A stretch of DNA of 64,000 nucleotides from Nelumbo lutea (taxonomy: Eukaryota; Streptophyta; Magnoliopsida; Proteales; Nelumbonaceae), in NCBI GenBank assembly GCA_022828595.1, contig JAKGHH010000004.1, positions 83,108,270-83,172,269 of the forward strand. The letters are read 5' to 3'. The position numbers were made by a program, and so were the translations under genes. Numbering within the stretch: position 1 is the stretch's first letter; each line of letters starts with the position of its first letter. The notes below the pieces were generated by a model. The model saw only the letters and a program-made list of their open reading frames with translations, made no database searches and had not been told where the DNA came from. Shown one piece after another: positions 33,963 to 44,930 of this stretch.

Positions 33963-34160
33963 GCTATAAAGACTGACCAAGACACTCAGCAATGGGAGAC
34001 AATACAAAGTTGACCCAATAACCCCATATCCCCATGGAGGGGATACAATTAATCCCTCTCTAACCATAAAGACTGATCAAGAAACTAAGCGACAGGTAAC
34101 AATACAAAGTTGACCTGGTACCCCCTCCCCCCACACAGAATAAAATAAACCTCTCTCTAA
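33963..34160. repeat. Tandem duplication of about 100 bp
   Basis: Two copies of a unit holding (a)taaagactga(c/t)caaga, acaatacaaagttgacc and ctctctaacca(t/a)a, at about 33967-34060 and 34065-34158, directly upstream of the LINE at 34150. Confidence 0.65.
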
Positions 34161-36348
34161 CCAAACTCTCCTATTTGCATATGATGTCATTCTGTTCCTA
34201 GAAGCAGATTTGGAGAACATCAGAAGTATGAAAAGAGTGCTTCAATGCTTTGAATTAGTCTCCGGGTTGAGGTTAATTACTCAAAGAGCAGCCTAGTAAC
34301 TATAAACCAAAATGAATATTCTCTTTTGGGAAGTTTCAAGGAAACACTGAATTGCCAAGTGGAAAACTTTCCCCTTTCTTATTTGGGATTGCCCCTTGGT
34401 GGGAATCCAAAAAGTCCAAACTTTTGGGAGCCAGTGGTGGAAAAATGTGAAAAGAAATTAGCTACTTGGAAACGTTGCTATCTCTCAAAAGGAGGCTGTC
34501 TTACCCTTATAAAGGCTTCTCTTGCAAACGTGCCTGTCTATTTCCTTTCAGTATTTCAGATCCCAACCAAAATCAGATCACAGATCGAGAAGCTCCAAAG
34601 AGACTTCCTATGGGAAGGTGGAAATGATAGAAAAAGGCATCTAGTAAATTGGAGTCAGGTTTGCATGCCAAAAGAGGCTGGAGGGTTGGGAATCAGACAC
34701 CTAAAAGAGAAGAACAATTCCCTACTCAGAAAATGGTTGTGGAGATTCCCCATTGAATCGAACTCCCTATGGGCAGTTATCATCACCAGAAAATATGGGT
34801 TAAATGCCAACGGTTGGGACTGCAATCTCCGCTCAAACCGGTTAGTCTCCTCAGCCCCTTGGAAAGGTATCACCTCCATTCATAACCTCTTCTTTTCTTT
34901 CACAAGATTTAGGGTGGGTAATGGAAAAAGAATAAAATTCTGGACTGATCTGTGGTGGAGTGGTTCCACCTTGGCAGACTCCTATCCTAGGATTTACAGC
35001 CTTACCCTAAACAAAGATGCAACCATTTCTCAGTGCCTCCCCTATTCCTCCAATGAAAGCAACATTAACTTGTGCCTCAGAGACCCTTAAGGGAACCGGA
35101 GATAAGCGAGTTATCTGACCTCCTCCTCTCCCTCAAAGAAGTTTACATTTCCCCAAACTCCCAAGATTCCCGAATCTGGAAACCACACCCAGGAGGTGAG
35201 TTCTCGTCGAAGACTTTTTTCGAAGCTCATATAGCAGAAAACCGAGACTGGTTTCCCCTTCAAGAAAATCTGGTGCAAGCTTGTCCCCTCAAGAGTGAGT
35301 TTCTTCGTATGGGAGGCGTGTCTGAATCGAGTTAATACTTGTGAGTTACTTCAGAAGAAGAACCTTGGAAGGCTTTATATCTCCCCCCATGTTTGTATCC
35401 TCTGTCTCTGTGAGGGTGAGACAGCTGATCACCTCTTCATACACTGCCAGGTAACCAGAAACATTTGAAACTACTTCCTTCAGCTAGCTGGGTATAGTTG
35501 GGTGGCTGCCAACCACCTTCAGGATTGGATTTCTCAATGGCATGGAAGAGGCCTGAGCAAGAGAGGGAAGGCTTACTGGCTGATAGTGCTTCAAGCAGTA
35601 CGATGGGGAATCTAGGAGGAAAGGAACAATCGTCTGTTTGAAAATAAGGCAAAATCTAAAGGTGAGCTGCTCAATCACATTGTTTATCACTGTAATCAGT
35701 GGGCTTCCAGCTTAAAAGAATTCAAAGGAGTCGATATCAACAACCTCAACAGAAATGTGGTCCACTTTCTGCACTCCTCCCCATACACTCCTCACACCCC
35801 TAGAGTCCCCTCAACAAGAAGGGCAAGAACTTGGACTCTAAATTTTGATGGCAGTGCCCTGGGTAACCCTGGAGTTTCCGGTATAGGGGGAATCCTAATA
35901 GATGAAAATGGACTCGTTTGCTGGGTTTACAGTGGACCGATTGGATTAGCTGACTCTACAAAGGCCGAAGTATTAGCAGCCCTTACAGGGATTCACCTAG
36001 TCAGCAAACTGGGTATTCAGGACTTCTCCATCGAAGGCGACTCAGCAGACACCATAAAATGGTTAGGGCAACAGGACGCTGGACCATGGAGACTTAGTCA
36101 CTTCTTATCAGAGGGAAGAGATCTATTGGCTCTTATGAATTCTTCTCTGTATTGGATTCCAAGGGAGCTAAATGCTACTGCAGATGGTTTAGCAAAACTA
36201 GGTGCCATGGAGTCCTTGTATTGTGACAAATTTCCTCCTGTGTAACTCTCAGGGGTCTGTCCCCTGTTATGTATCTGTACACCTCCTTGTGTACCTCTTT
36301 CTCTTTTTTATGAAACCAACTAATTTTTCTCAAAAAAAAAAAAATCAA
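34150..36348 (+). mobile_element. 5'-truncated L1-type LINE
   Basis: The element starts inside the reverse transcriptase (LLFA-Y-D-VILF, the FADD box with Asp to Tyr, near 34175), continues with LSYLGLPLGGNPKS and KLATWKRCYLSKGGCLTLIK (34326-34520), has a zinc-finger RT domain (zf-RVT) at about 35160-35480, and ends in an RNase H (TLNFDGSALGNPG, IEGDSADTIKWL, NATADGLAKLG; 35757-36245). A 13-bp A-run at about 36336-36348 is the poly-A tail. Frameshifts separate RT, zf-RVT and RNase H. It sits in SP1 intron 6 in antisense orientation to the gene. Confidence 0.9.
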
Positions 36349-36544
36349 TTGAACAACTTGTTGATAGATGCCAATAATCAAGCTTCCACGATATAATGGC
36401 AAAGAGCCCAAGAACCATATAAAGGAGATATCTCTCTGCCCCGTCCACCCTATGCTTTCTCATCATTACCATTCCAAAAAAAAAAAAAAAGGAAGAATGG
36501 AATGAGCCCATTTTTCACTCATATACCCATCAATGTAATTTAAT

Positions 36545-36810
36545 AGAGAAGGCTAAAATGACAGGACAGGATTCTTGCGGCCAACCCCAAATAGTTGGGA
36601 TTGAGACAAAATTGTGTTCAGTTGAGTTTATTTTAAAATAGGCTAAAAATGAATCCCATGCATTCCAGAAAGAAAAAGGTCTATTTAATTGATTAACTGT
36701 TATAGGGTATGCTAGCACTGAACAGAGTGGAAAGGCAAAATAGGATTATGTAACCGACCCCATAAGTTAGAACAAGGCTTAGGGATGATGATGATGGAGG
36801 TGTTTTAGGG
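36545..36810 (+). mobile_element. Two RTE-type LINE tail fragments
   Basis: At about 36560-36625 and 36705-36805 the sequences ggacaggattcttgcggccaaccccaaatagttggga and aaaataggattatgtaaccgaccccataagttagaac with a gatgatgatgg tail match the 3' end of the RTE element at 42395-43010 (aaaacaggattcacgtagttgactcc..agttggga). Confidence 0.6.
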
Positions 36811-36829
36811 TATGCCCCTTCAGAGTAAA

Positions 36830-36980
36830 GAAGGCCATTACCCAATGTTGATTCCAACTATCTGAGGTCTTGGGAGGGGCAGATTGGATATTGGCCTAAC
36901 CTTTGACACACAAAGTGGCTACTCTCAGACTCTAACCAACATTTTCATGCTTGTCAGCTCAAGATTTTTTCATTGCATCA
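36830..36980 (-). mobile_element. tRNA-derived SINE, family 2, copy
   Basis: Shares ggccattacccaatgttgat, ctatctgaggtcttgggaggg and acacaaagtggctactctcagactct with the copy at 41187-41303, in the same orientation. Confidence 0.6.
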
Positions 36981-37251
36981 ACAATGGCCCCTATTGTCAC
37001 CTATTGTCCAGCCCTTTCTTCAGAGTTTAGGACATCTTACCTCCTGACCAATAGAATATCATCAAAGATGCTCAGGAAATTCTAATCAAATCATTTTATC
37101 CCAGAAGATCTCCTAAGTGGGCAAGAAAATGATGAGGTGATGCATGAGCTTAGAAGAAAAATCATATGCACTAGGTAAAACTTTGGTGCTTATGAGAAAA
37201 TTGTCCCTAGGCTGCTTTTGGTAAGAGTGCAAATAAAAATATGTTCAGTGT

Positions 37252-37540
37252 TGTTAGAGAATAAGAACTTACTCAGGGGCTTCACCTAACAGCTTAAGCT
37301 TTTAGGTTGAATGGTTCCCTAACATGGTATTAAAGGAGCTTGTTAATCAAGTGGTCTAGTGTTTGAGCCTTGTTGCCCCCATTATAATTAATTAAATTTC
37401 AGCACAAGTTATGGGTGAGCCTGTTCTTGACCAAACTTCAAGCTCGATAGTCTTTTATGGGAGGGGGCCTGTTAGAGAATAAAAACTTATTCAGGGAACT
37501 CACCTAACAGCTTAAGCTTTTAAGTTATGGCTCCTTGACA
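37252..37540 (+). mobile_element. SMART/TRIM-type miniature LTR retrotransposon (289 bp)
   Basis: Two direct terminal repeats of 73 bp (37252-37324) and 71 bp (37470-37540), both starting TGTTAGAGAATAA and ending ACA, surround only 145 bp. Right after the first repeat comes tggtattaaaggagc, a primer-binding site close to the initiator-Met tggtatcagagc, and right before the second comes a polypurine tract gggagggggcc. Flanking 5-mers agtgt (37247-37251) and agtgc (37541-37545) give a near-perfect target duplication. No coding sequence. The size matches the small LTR elements known as SMARTs. It lies in SP1 intron 6. Confidence 0.85.
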
Positions 37541-37647
37541 AGTGCAAATATAAATATGAATGGTTAACGAAAACAAATGCAAAATTGGTTTATTTTTGCA
37601 TTGATAAATTTTGTTTTTAGCCAAATGGTATTGGTTGTGATGGGTAC

Positions 37648-37901
37648 TGTTTCGACTGCTGCTACAGTAATCCGAACAGGAAGAAGAAGAAGAAGAAGAA
37701 GAAGAAAGGTCTGTCGAAAATCTGATGGTTCACCCATCCAGTCGACCCCCTTAATCTATATTAGATTCTAATAATGTTTCCAAAGACAGAAATGCCCTTA
37801 CTTAAGTGTGGGGCAGAATAACTCTAATAGCACTACCACATAAGCAAGTTACTTAATAAACAAAAGAAGACTAAACTACCCCTATTCGGCACATCTTAAC
37901 A
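37648..37901 (-). repeat. 3' LTR of copia element C
   Basis: 254-bp LTR with an (aag)n microsatellite near its outer end and TG..CA termini; almost identical to 39483-39735. Confidence 0.9.
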
Positions 37902-37908
37902 CTCCCCC

Positions 37909-39393
37909 TCAAGCTGGAGAATATATGTCATATAATCCCAGCTTGTTACATAGATAGTTCACTTTCCCTGAGCTTAGAGCTTTTGTAAAAAAATCTGCCC
38001 ACTGGTCATTGGAGCCCACATGTTCTGTATTTATCTCTCTCGCAAGAACCTTCTCTCTCACAAAGTGGCAATCAACCTCTATGTGCTTTGTTCTCTCGTG
38101 AAAGACAGGATTTGATGAGATATGGAGTGCAGCTTGGTTGTCACAATACAATCTCATAAGTTTATCCATGTGAAACCCAATTTCTTGTAGGAGATTCCTC
38201 TGCCACACTAATTCACAGGTAGTGTGAGCCATGGCCAATATTCGGCTTCAGCACTGCTTCTGGCCACAACCGTCTGCTTTTTACTCTTCCATGTCACAAG
38301 ATTTCCTCCTATAAATGTGCAATAGCCTGTAGTAGATCTTCTGTCACTCACTGAGCCTGCCCAGTCTGCATCTGTATACCCAACACTTCAAGTTTTCCTC
38401 CTGGTTTGTACAATAGCCCACGGCCTAGAGCTCCTTTCAGATACCTCACAATTCTAAGGACTGCATCCCAGTGAGGTATATGAGGGTTCTGCATGAATTG
38501 GCTCACCACACTGACTGCAAAGGAGATATCGGGTCTCGTGATAGTCAAATAGTTCAGCTTTCCCACTAGTCGTCTATACCTTCCAGGATCTTCAAATACT
38601 TATCCTGTATCACTGATCAACTTAACATTTGGTTTCATAGGGGTCTCAGCCGGTTTTGCACCTAACAGTCCTGTTTCTTCCAATAGATCAAGGACATATT
38701 TCCTTTGGCACAGATTCACACCTTTTTTTGACCTGACAACCTCTATTCCCAAGAAATACTTAATGTTCCAAGGTTCTTTGTTTGAAAATGATTTTGCAGA
38801 AATACCTTTAGTTTGCCAATCCCCAATTTATCACTATCAGTGATGACAATATCATCCACATAGACCACTAATAAAATCTTCCCAGCTTCTGAATCAGAGT
38901 TGAACACTGAGTGATCAACCTGGCATTGCTTCATTCCAAAACTCTTCACCACTTCGCTGAACTTCCCAAACCAAGCACGTGGAGATTGCTTCAACCCATA
39001 AATTTCTTTCTTCAGCTTGCACACCTTACCACCCTCCCCTTGAGCAACAAATCCAGGTGGTTGCTCCATATATACCTCCTCCACTAGATCACCAGGGAGA
39101 AAGGCATTCTTTATGTCAAATTGAATGAGAGGCCAATCATACATAACTGCCAAGGAAATTAGGACACGAACGGAACCAATTTTAACCACCAGAGAGAATG
39201 TCTCCATGTAGTCCACACCATATAACTGTGAGTAACCTTTAGCAACAAGTCTGGCCTTCAGACACTCCACACTACCATCTGGCAAGTATTTCACAGTATA
39301 CACCCATTTACAGCCCACAACATGCTTGCCAGGTGGGAGAATAGTAAGTTCCCACGTTTGAGTATGTTGAAGAGCAGGAAGTTCCTCCTCCAT
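37909..39393 (-). pseudogene. Copia element C reverse transcriptase and RNase H, disrupted
   Basis: 39393-38743 is an open RT stretch: VVGCKWVYTVK, KARLVAKGYSQ, FDIKNAFLPGDL, GLKQSPRAWFGKF and the active-site YVDD, followed by QTKNLG. A frameshift near 38750 and further breaks lead to the RNase H pieces 38566-38348 (NYLTITRPDISFAVSVVSQFM) and 38238-37909 (LYCDNQAALHI, ERTKHIEVDCHFVREK). Gag, protease and integrase are deleted; the junction lies close to 39395. Confidence 0.9.
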
Positions 39394-39482
39394 TGACTGA
39401 CCAGAAACGAAGGTGAAGAGTCACGAACAATGCTGAGGTGCTTTACCAACTGACGTAGGTTAGGAGCATGGCTCTGATACCA

Positions 39483-39735
39483 TGTTTCGACTGTTGCTAC
39501 AGTAGTCCGAACAGGAAGAGGAGAAGAAGAAGAAGAAGAAGGGTCTGTCGAAAATCTGATGGTTCACCCATCCAGTCGACCCCCTTAATCTATATTAGAT
39601 TCTAATAATGTTTACAAAGACAGAAATTCCCTTACTTAAGTGTGGGACAGAGTAACTCTAATAACACTGCCACATAAGCAAGTTACTTAATAAACAAAAG
39701 AATACTAAACTACCCCTATTTGGCACATCTTAACA
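39483..39735 (-). repeat. 5' LTR of copia element C
   Basis: 253-bp LTR directly followed (minus strand) by the initiator-Met primer-binding site. Confidence 0.9.
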
Positions 39736-40765
39736 TGTACAAACATGAATTCCAAGACTGGAATCCACTTTTTACATTGACCAACTTTGAGTGCATTAGA
39801 TGAAAACTCCGCTCCCGTTTTGAATGCAAACATGTCTTGGAATTCATAATTGCTGTCATTTTCAGTACACAAATGTATTCTTACCAAATGCCTGCAAAAT
39901 TGAGCCGGAGCACAAATTAACTTCGGCTCAGTTTGGAAGGTGCACAAACACAAAGATGTAGAGTGCAAAACCTTGTATTTTGTATTACTTTTTTATGTAT
40001 TTGCACCATACATATTTGTATTTGTACTCTTCCCAAACTGAACATTTGGTTCAGCATTTACACTGTTACCAAATGCAGCATTTTAAGTCAACCACATTGG
40101 TAACTAAGGTTCCTTACTCCTATGAATTGGTTCTTACAGGCCTCAAGCACCAAATCCCAACATGGGTACATGTATGTTTATGCCTTCATGTTTTTGTAAT
40201 ATAAGGGGAATCCCAAGATATTTTAGGATACCTCACCCACAACCGTGAAGGAGGTACCAGTAGGAAGAACCCTTTCAATTCGCTTGACCCCAAGCATCTG
40301 CATAAACATAATGGCCATCAGATCTAAACACAATTGCATAATTTCTACAAGAATTAAATTACCAAATACAACAAACCTTGAGGCCTTGGAGATAGTCCAA
40401 TGTTCCACGTACAAGAGACCTCCCTGACTCCTCAAAGACTTCACTTGCGACAGTTAACACCAAGCCTGTAGCACCTCGAGCCCCCACAACATATACATGA
40501 CCAGTCCCATCATCCTGATAAAATGTTAATAATAAGAAAACATACAAAAAAGGCACATCTCCTGAAAGGGTCTATTTTACAAAACAAGGAAATACATTTA
40601 TTGATAAGATTGCAGCATCAAGTATTTGTTCTTGTGCAGGGTGCCTGCTCATAAGGAAACTATGACCTATCATTTAGTTTGTCATTAAATATTATATGCT
40701 ACTAAAGAAGTCAATGCTTCAAAAGGTCAAAAGACCCTTCCCAACCAATGAGCTCTATTTTTCCC

Positions 40766-41537
40766 AGTGCTCTGAAAAGCACTAGTGGTGTATGCTTGGA
40801 GGCATACCTCCAGGTGGCATGACAATAAAACACCCATAGGCACACTATAGAGGCATGGACATATGCCTATAGGTGCACATAGAAGTTAAAATCTCTTATA
40901 AGGCATATGCCTCTGGTGTATATTTTGAAGTTAATATTTTATGTTAAAATATTATAAATCAAAAGGAGGGGCACTTTTTTTTATCTTGCTTTCCATCAAA
41001 ATAAAGGAGGAACCCCTCAAAACAACAAATCCCTTTTTCATTTTTGCAAAAAAGAAAATGAGGGGTTCTTAGGGATTCCTATTTGCCTTTGAGCAAGAAG
41101 AAGAATTAAATAAGGTGACCCTATCTAAATGGTGTGTTGTATGTTGTCTATCTACCAATGTGACTCGGGAATAAAAAAAAAAAGATTATTACCCAATGTT
41201 GATCCCTGCTATCTGGGTTCTTGGGAGGGATAGACCTTTTTTTTTGGTGCACAAAGTGGCAGCCCTCAGACTCGAGATTTTACCATTACACCACTCCCTG
41301 GCAATTTGACATTAAGCTTTATCAATGGTATCATTCATAATTATCGGTTTTATATATGAATGTAATATTACTATAAATTTTCCGTTTTTTCAAAAATTCC
41401 TTTGTATTTTATTATTTTATTTTGATAACTTAGTAATTAGAAAATATATGTTTGGGAGACTTACGTCACTTGCTTTTTAGTTTATGCCTCATGACTTAGA
41501 ATAGTAGAACACACCATGTCATGCCTCCGCATTTTTT
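40766..41537. repeat. Interspersed repeat of the aggcat family, copy 3, with nested SINE
   Basis: Starts agtgctctgaaaagcac-tggtgtatgcttggaggcat and ends tcatgcctccgcattttt, echoing the ends of copies at 30710 and 31799. It lies in SP1 intron 4 and is interrupted by the SINE at 41187-41303. Confidence 0.5.
41187..41303 (-). mobile_element. tRNA-derived SINE, family 2, best copy
   Basis: Read on the minus strand it begins tgccagggagtggtgtaatggtaaaatctcgagtctgagggc, a tRNA-like head with an A-box-like tggtgtaatgg and a B-box-like ctcgagtctga, then the family body ctttgtgcacc..ccagatagcagggatcaacattgggtaat. Related copies are at 36830-36980, 55905-56062 and 57668-57775. Confidence 0.65.
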
Positions 41538-42394
41538 CCTTTTCTTTTTTACTTATCAAGTAAAAAAACAATCATTATAGAAGAATTTGAAAAGATGGAA
41601 ATCGCTTCATATGTACAAATAGTAGTGAAAGCACCATATATTTATTGTGCTTAGTCAAGGAAGAATTCAGATACAATCTTTCCTACAGACCACTGACCAA
41701 GTGACCACAAAAGAAAATGAGGAAAAAGAAGCAAATACCAGATACCAAGGAACCTCCTTACTCATAGACAGCATCAAAACTGAATCTTGTATCCATGAGC
41801 CAGCATCATTGTGCTTCAAAAAGTGTTGTTCTGCCTGGAGGAGATAAAGACAAAAATAAAAATTAAATCAGATAGAATCAGATGAATAAGTACAATTTGA
41901 CTTGGATTAACTTGGAGTTATATAATCTAAGCGCATACAGTTTCCTCCACTATTACACCTCTCAACCCATTCTTGCAATTGATTGGTGTGTCAGAGCCAA
42001 CCCGTCCAAAAATGGTAACAACCATAGGTACTAATTTTCATGCAGTATCCAGGAGCTGTGCTGTAAATTGCAGAGATAGAAACCATTACTTGTTAAATGC
42101 TTAATATTTAAGATAATAACGATACTGTAAATCAAAACCAATCAAAAAAATAAATAAAATAATGAGACTGTTGATAAAAAATGTTTCACTTAGTTTTTCA
42201 ACTTTGCATCAAATCTTTTGAAAAAAAACAAATCTTGTAAATGCACATGTCTATACACAAATTTGATAAGGGAAAAAAGACAAATAGAAGGATTAAATGC
42301 AGAATTAATTTTATGGACAAATACATAAGAAACAAGAGGTTTTAAAATAAGTAGGACTAAAATAGAATATATGCTAGTAATAGGAATCTAAATT

Positions 42395-43010
42395 AGGGTA
42401 CACTTAGGATTGGAGACCACCAAGAGATAACACAATGTGGCCTTTTCCAGTACCTTGGTTCAATAATAAATAACAAGGGATAGATTGAGAAGAATGTAGC
42501 CCATAGAATAACAGCAGGATGGGCAAAACAGAGAGTACACTCAGAGTCTTATGTGATAGGCAAATATCATTTAGATTTTTTATAAAATAGTTGTAAGGCC
42601 AGCTATGCTGTATGGAGCGAAGTGTTGGGCAGTCAAGAAACATGTCCAAAAAATGAATGTTGCAGAAATTCGCACGATGAGTTGGATGAGTGGAAAAACT
42701 AAAAAGGATAGAATAAAAAATGAAGTCATTCAAGGGAACCTAGGAGTAGCTCCAATAGGTGATAAAAATGAGATAAAGTAGACTGAAATGGTTTAGTCAC
42801 GTGCATAAAAGACCATTGGTAGCACTAGAAAGAAAAAGTGGAAGGGGCTAGAAGTGTAGACCAAAAGGGACACGGGTCAAAGTAGTAAGAAATGGTTTAA
42901 GCGCTCATAATTTAATAATGAATATGATATTAAACAGAAGGAATGGCAAAACAGGATTCACGTAGTTGACTCCATATAGTTGGGATAAGGTTTGGATTAT
43001 GATGAAATAA
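42395..43010 (+). mobile_element. RTE-type LINE, 3' part
   Basis: Broken frames on plus give the RTE C-terminus: FQYLGSIINNKG, HRITAGWAKQR, PAMLYGAKCWAVKK (in a shifted frame near 42600), MSGKTKKDRIKNEVIQGNLG and RLKWFSHVHKRP, and the DNA ends ttgggataaggtttggattatgatga, the usual RTE tail. 5'-truncated, with many indels. It lies in SP1 intron 2, antisense to the gene. Confidence 0.85.
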
Positions 43011-43176
43011 GACAAATAGAAAGAGGAACGATCATGTGTGCATGGGTTAAAAGATCAGCTAATGGTTTATCCGATTCATTAGCAAAAAAGAGGGACAAGG
43101 GATCAGTTATTCTGCGATCACTTGTAATCATATATAACTGAAAAGTGGGATAGGTAGCAATGTTAGCCTATATTGG

Positions 43177-43343
43177 GAGTGAAGCACCGTATGTAAATAT
43201 CTATTCTTTTTCCCTTTACAACCAATAAAATTTACCGTTACCAATAATTAAAAAAAAAAACTGGAGTAAAGCACCATATGTAAATATATATTTTTTTCCT
43301 TTATAATCAATAAAATTTACGGTTAGCAATAAAAAAAAAAAGA
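43177..43343. repeat. Tandem duplication of about 83 bp ending in A-runs
   Basis: Two copies of gtgaagcacc(g/a)tatgtaaatat..ttttcc(c)tttata/caaccaataaaatttac(c/g)gtta, each ending in a run of ten or more A. It lies in SP1 intron 2. Confidence 0.75.
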
Positions 43344-44930
43344 TCCCAATACCAATCCTAGGTGAAAGAAGTGGAGGGGAGGAGGAACGTGAGGTGGAAG
43401 AGAATGGAAATGATGAAAAGAAAACAGAAAAAGACAAGCAGATGATAATAAATGGAAGAGTAAGAAGCACAAGAAGAGGTAAACAGATGTGTGATAGGAT
43501 GGAGGGTTCCAGGCCAATGGCTGATTGTACAATGTTATTTCTAGACTTGTTTTGATCAGCTTCATGCGGTTTATCGTCTCCATACCTTCCCTTCAAGTAC
43601 GGGGTTCTATCTTGATCTCTATCTTTTCACCCTCATTAATAAAATCTCTTTGATCACTGATGCTGATAAAAAATGACAAGGTAAAGAAGCAGGATAACAA
43701 AAATAAACGAAGGGAAACAGAGACAGAAATGGAAAAGATTAAGGCAAGAAAATCATGAAAGTAAATTCTAACTTCTAAACACCGGAACAACCCCACAACC
43801 CTACGATCAACTACCTTACTCTAAGGAGACGAAGAGGGTTACAAGGACTCACATGGTAGAATCATGCCCTAATGTTACGGTCTGACACAGGCTTAACCTT
43901 GCCTATATTTGGCAGGCTTACGTTAACGGACACCATCGTCAACGTGACACCCAACGCAACCTTGCCTGCCTCAGAACCAACAAACGTGAGATTCACCTTT
44001 AGAAAGTAGAGGATATGATTTGGTGGCTGAGACTGTGCCTTGCACTGCCAGGAGACCCTGCTGATGCCAAAAGGCCAGAATTTAGACATAGGATGAAAAG
44101 CATGGAGCGTAGGGATGCCTAGGAAGGCAAAAGGCCGATGCTTCTGGAGAATGACACTAACAGCAGAAAGTTGGTCAGGAATGGCAGGTAGTAAACATTG
44201 GAGAGGTTGACACACATCAGTCTTCTGAGAGGATAGAAAATGCTGGCCCTAAGCTGCTTTGGAGAGTTCCCTGCTACCTCATTCGTCTAAACAGCCAAGT
44301 CTGCTGGATTTCCCCTCAAAACACCCTCTCCCTCTGAACTAAAACCCGTTCTCCTCCTTTCCTACTCGACTAGCACCAGGCACCTGCTGTCCATGGTGCA
44401 TGACACTGGCTTGGATTTATCTCTCCGAAGTCCGATTCAAGTGGGGCATTTCTGAAAGACTATTTTCAGCCAATAACGCAGCTATTCCAACTAACATCTC
44501 ATCCCTCGTGGAAATCCTCCCCTCCCCCACCACAAACCAAATTCAGGAAAATTTGCAACAGTCCGTGCTCAAAATCCAATTTACAAAATTCAATATCAGA
44601 ATCAGAAGTCAATTCTTTCAGCAAGTACATATAATCTTTTGGTTGAATGAAATACCAAAGTTTTCATAGCCCACGTACCCAAATCTTTTAACTGGCCAAC
44701 CCGAGTCACCGATTTAAGAGCGTCCGCATCTCTGATGAAAAACAAGAAAATATCGAAATCATTGAAAGAAAAATGCGACTGAATGGAAAGGAGGATGATT
44801 CAAAGCAATTCTAAATCCTAATCAAAGAAATGGGGAAGAATGGTCAGAAGCTTCACCTTCCACTTCTTCTCCCCAAGAGGTAAAGAACAGCTGCACTCAA
44901 ACAGCAGCTCAGTCCCCTCCATGGAAGCAT

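Larger units (their letters stand above)
37648..39735 (-). mobile_element. Internally deleted Ty1/copia element C
   Basis: LTRs at 37648-37901 and 39483-39735 (minus-strand TGTTAAGATGTGCC..GTCGAAACA). Next to the right LTR, 39471-39482 is the reverse complement of tggtatcagagc, the primer site, and ctccccctcaag next to the left LTR is the polypurine tract. Flanks ggtac (37643-37647) and tgtac (39736-39740) are a 5-bp duplication with one mismatch. The interior keeps reverse transcriptase and RNase H only. It is inserted in SP1 intron 6, in the gene's sense orientation. Confidence 0.92.
29360..44930 (-). pseudogene. SP1: SP1-like chloroplast outer-envelope RING E3 ligase with two in-frame stops
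   Basis: Family: SP1/DAL (MUL1-like), which ubiquitinates TOC import components at the chloroplast outer envelope. Exons on minus: 44930-44857, 44731-44679, 42060-41939, 41834-41739, 40514-40377, 40297-40232, 33103-32991, 32903-32793, 30176-30133, 30056-29978, 29462-29360. Lengths total 999 nt, 332 residues if the stops are ignored, with every junction in phase. Features: N-terminal membrane segment LSCCLSAAVLYLLG; GIDE domain with EEQ-type VEET/AEQHFLKHN, GARGATGLVLTV and SGRSLVRGTLDYLQGLK; second membrane segment GFTIFGVYLIAKH; C-terminal C3HC4 RING with CVICLEQEYNAVFVP, CGHMCCC, NCPLCRRRI and the end VRTFRH. Breaks: TGA at 42040-42038 in exon 3, where relatives have Cys, and TAA at 32833-32831 in exon 8, where relatives have Tyr. 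Introns 2, 4, 6 and 8 are loaded with transposons. It could be a decayed copy, or an allele rescued by splicing. Confidence 0.85.

Noticed and set aside
43216..43596. 126-codon minus open frame with hydrophobic composition
   Set aside because: Contains the A-run and tandem duplication of the SP1 intron; no conserved motif.
43862..44215. 117-codon open frame on the minus strand inside SP1 intron 2
   Set aside because: No domain or family recognised, lies between two well-defined SP1 exons, and neither end has convincing splice or start context that links it to a gene.
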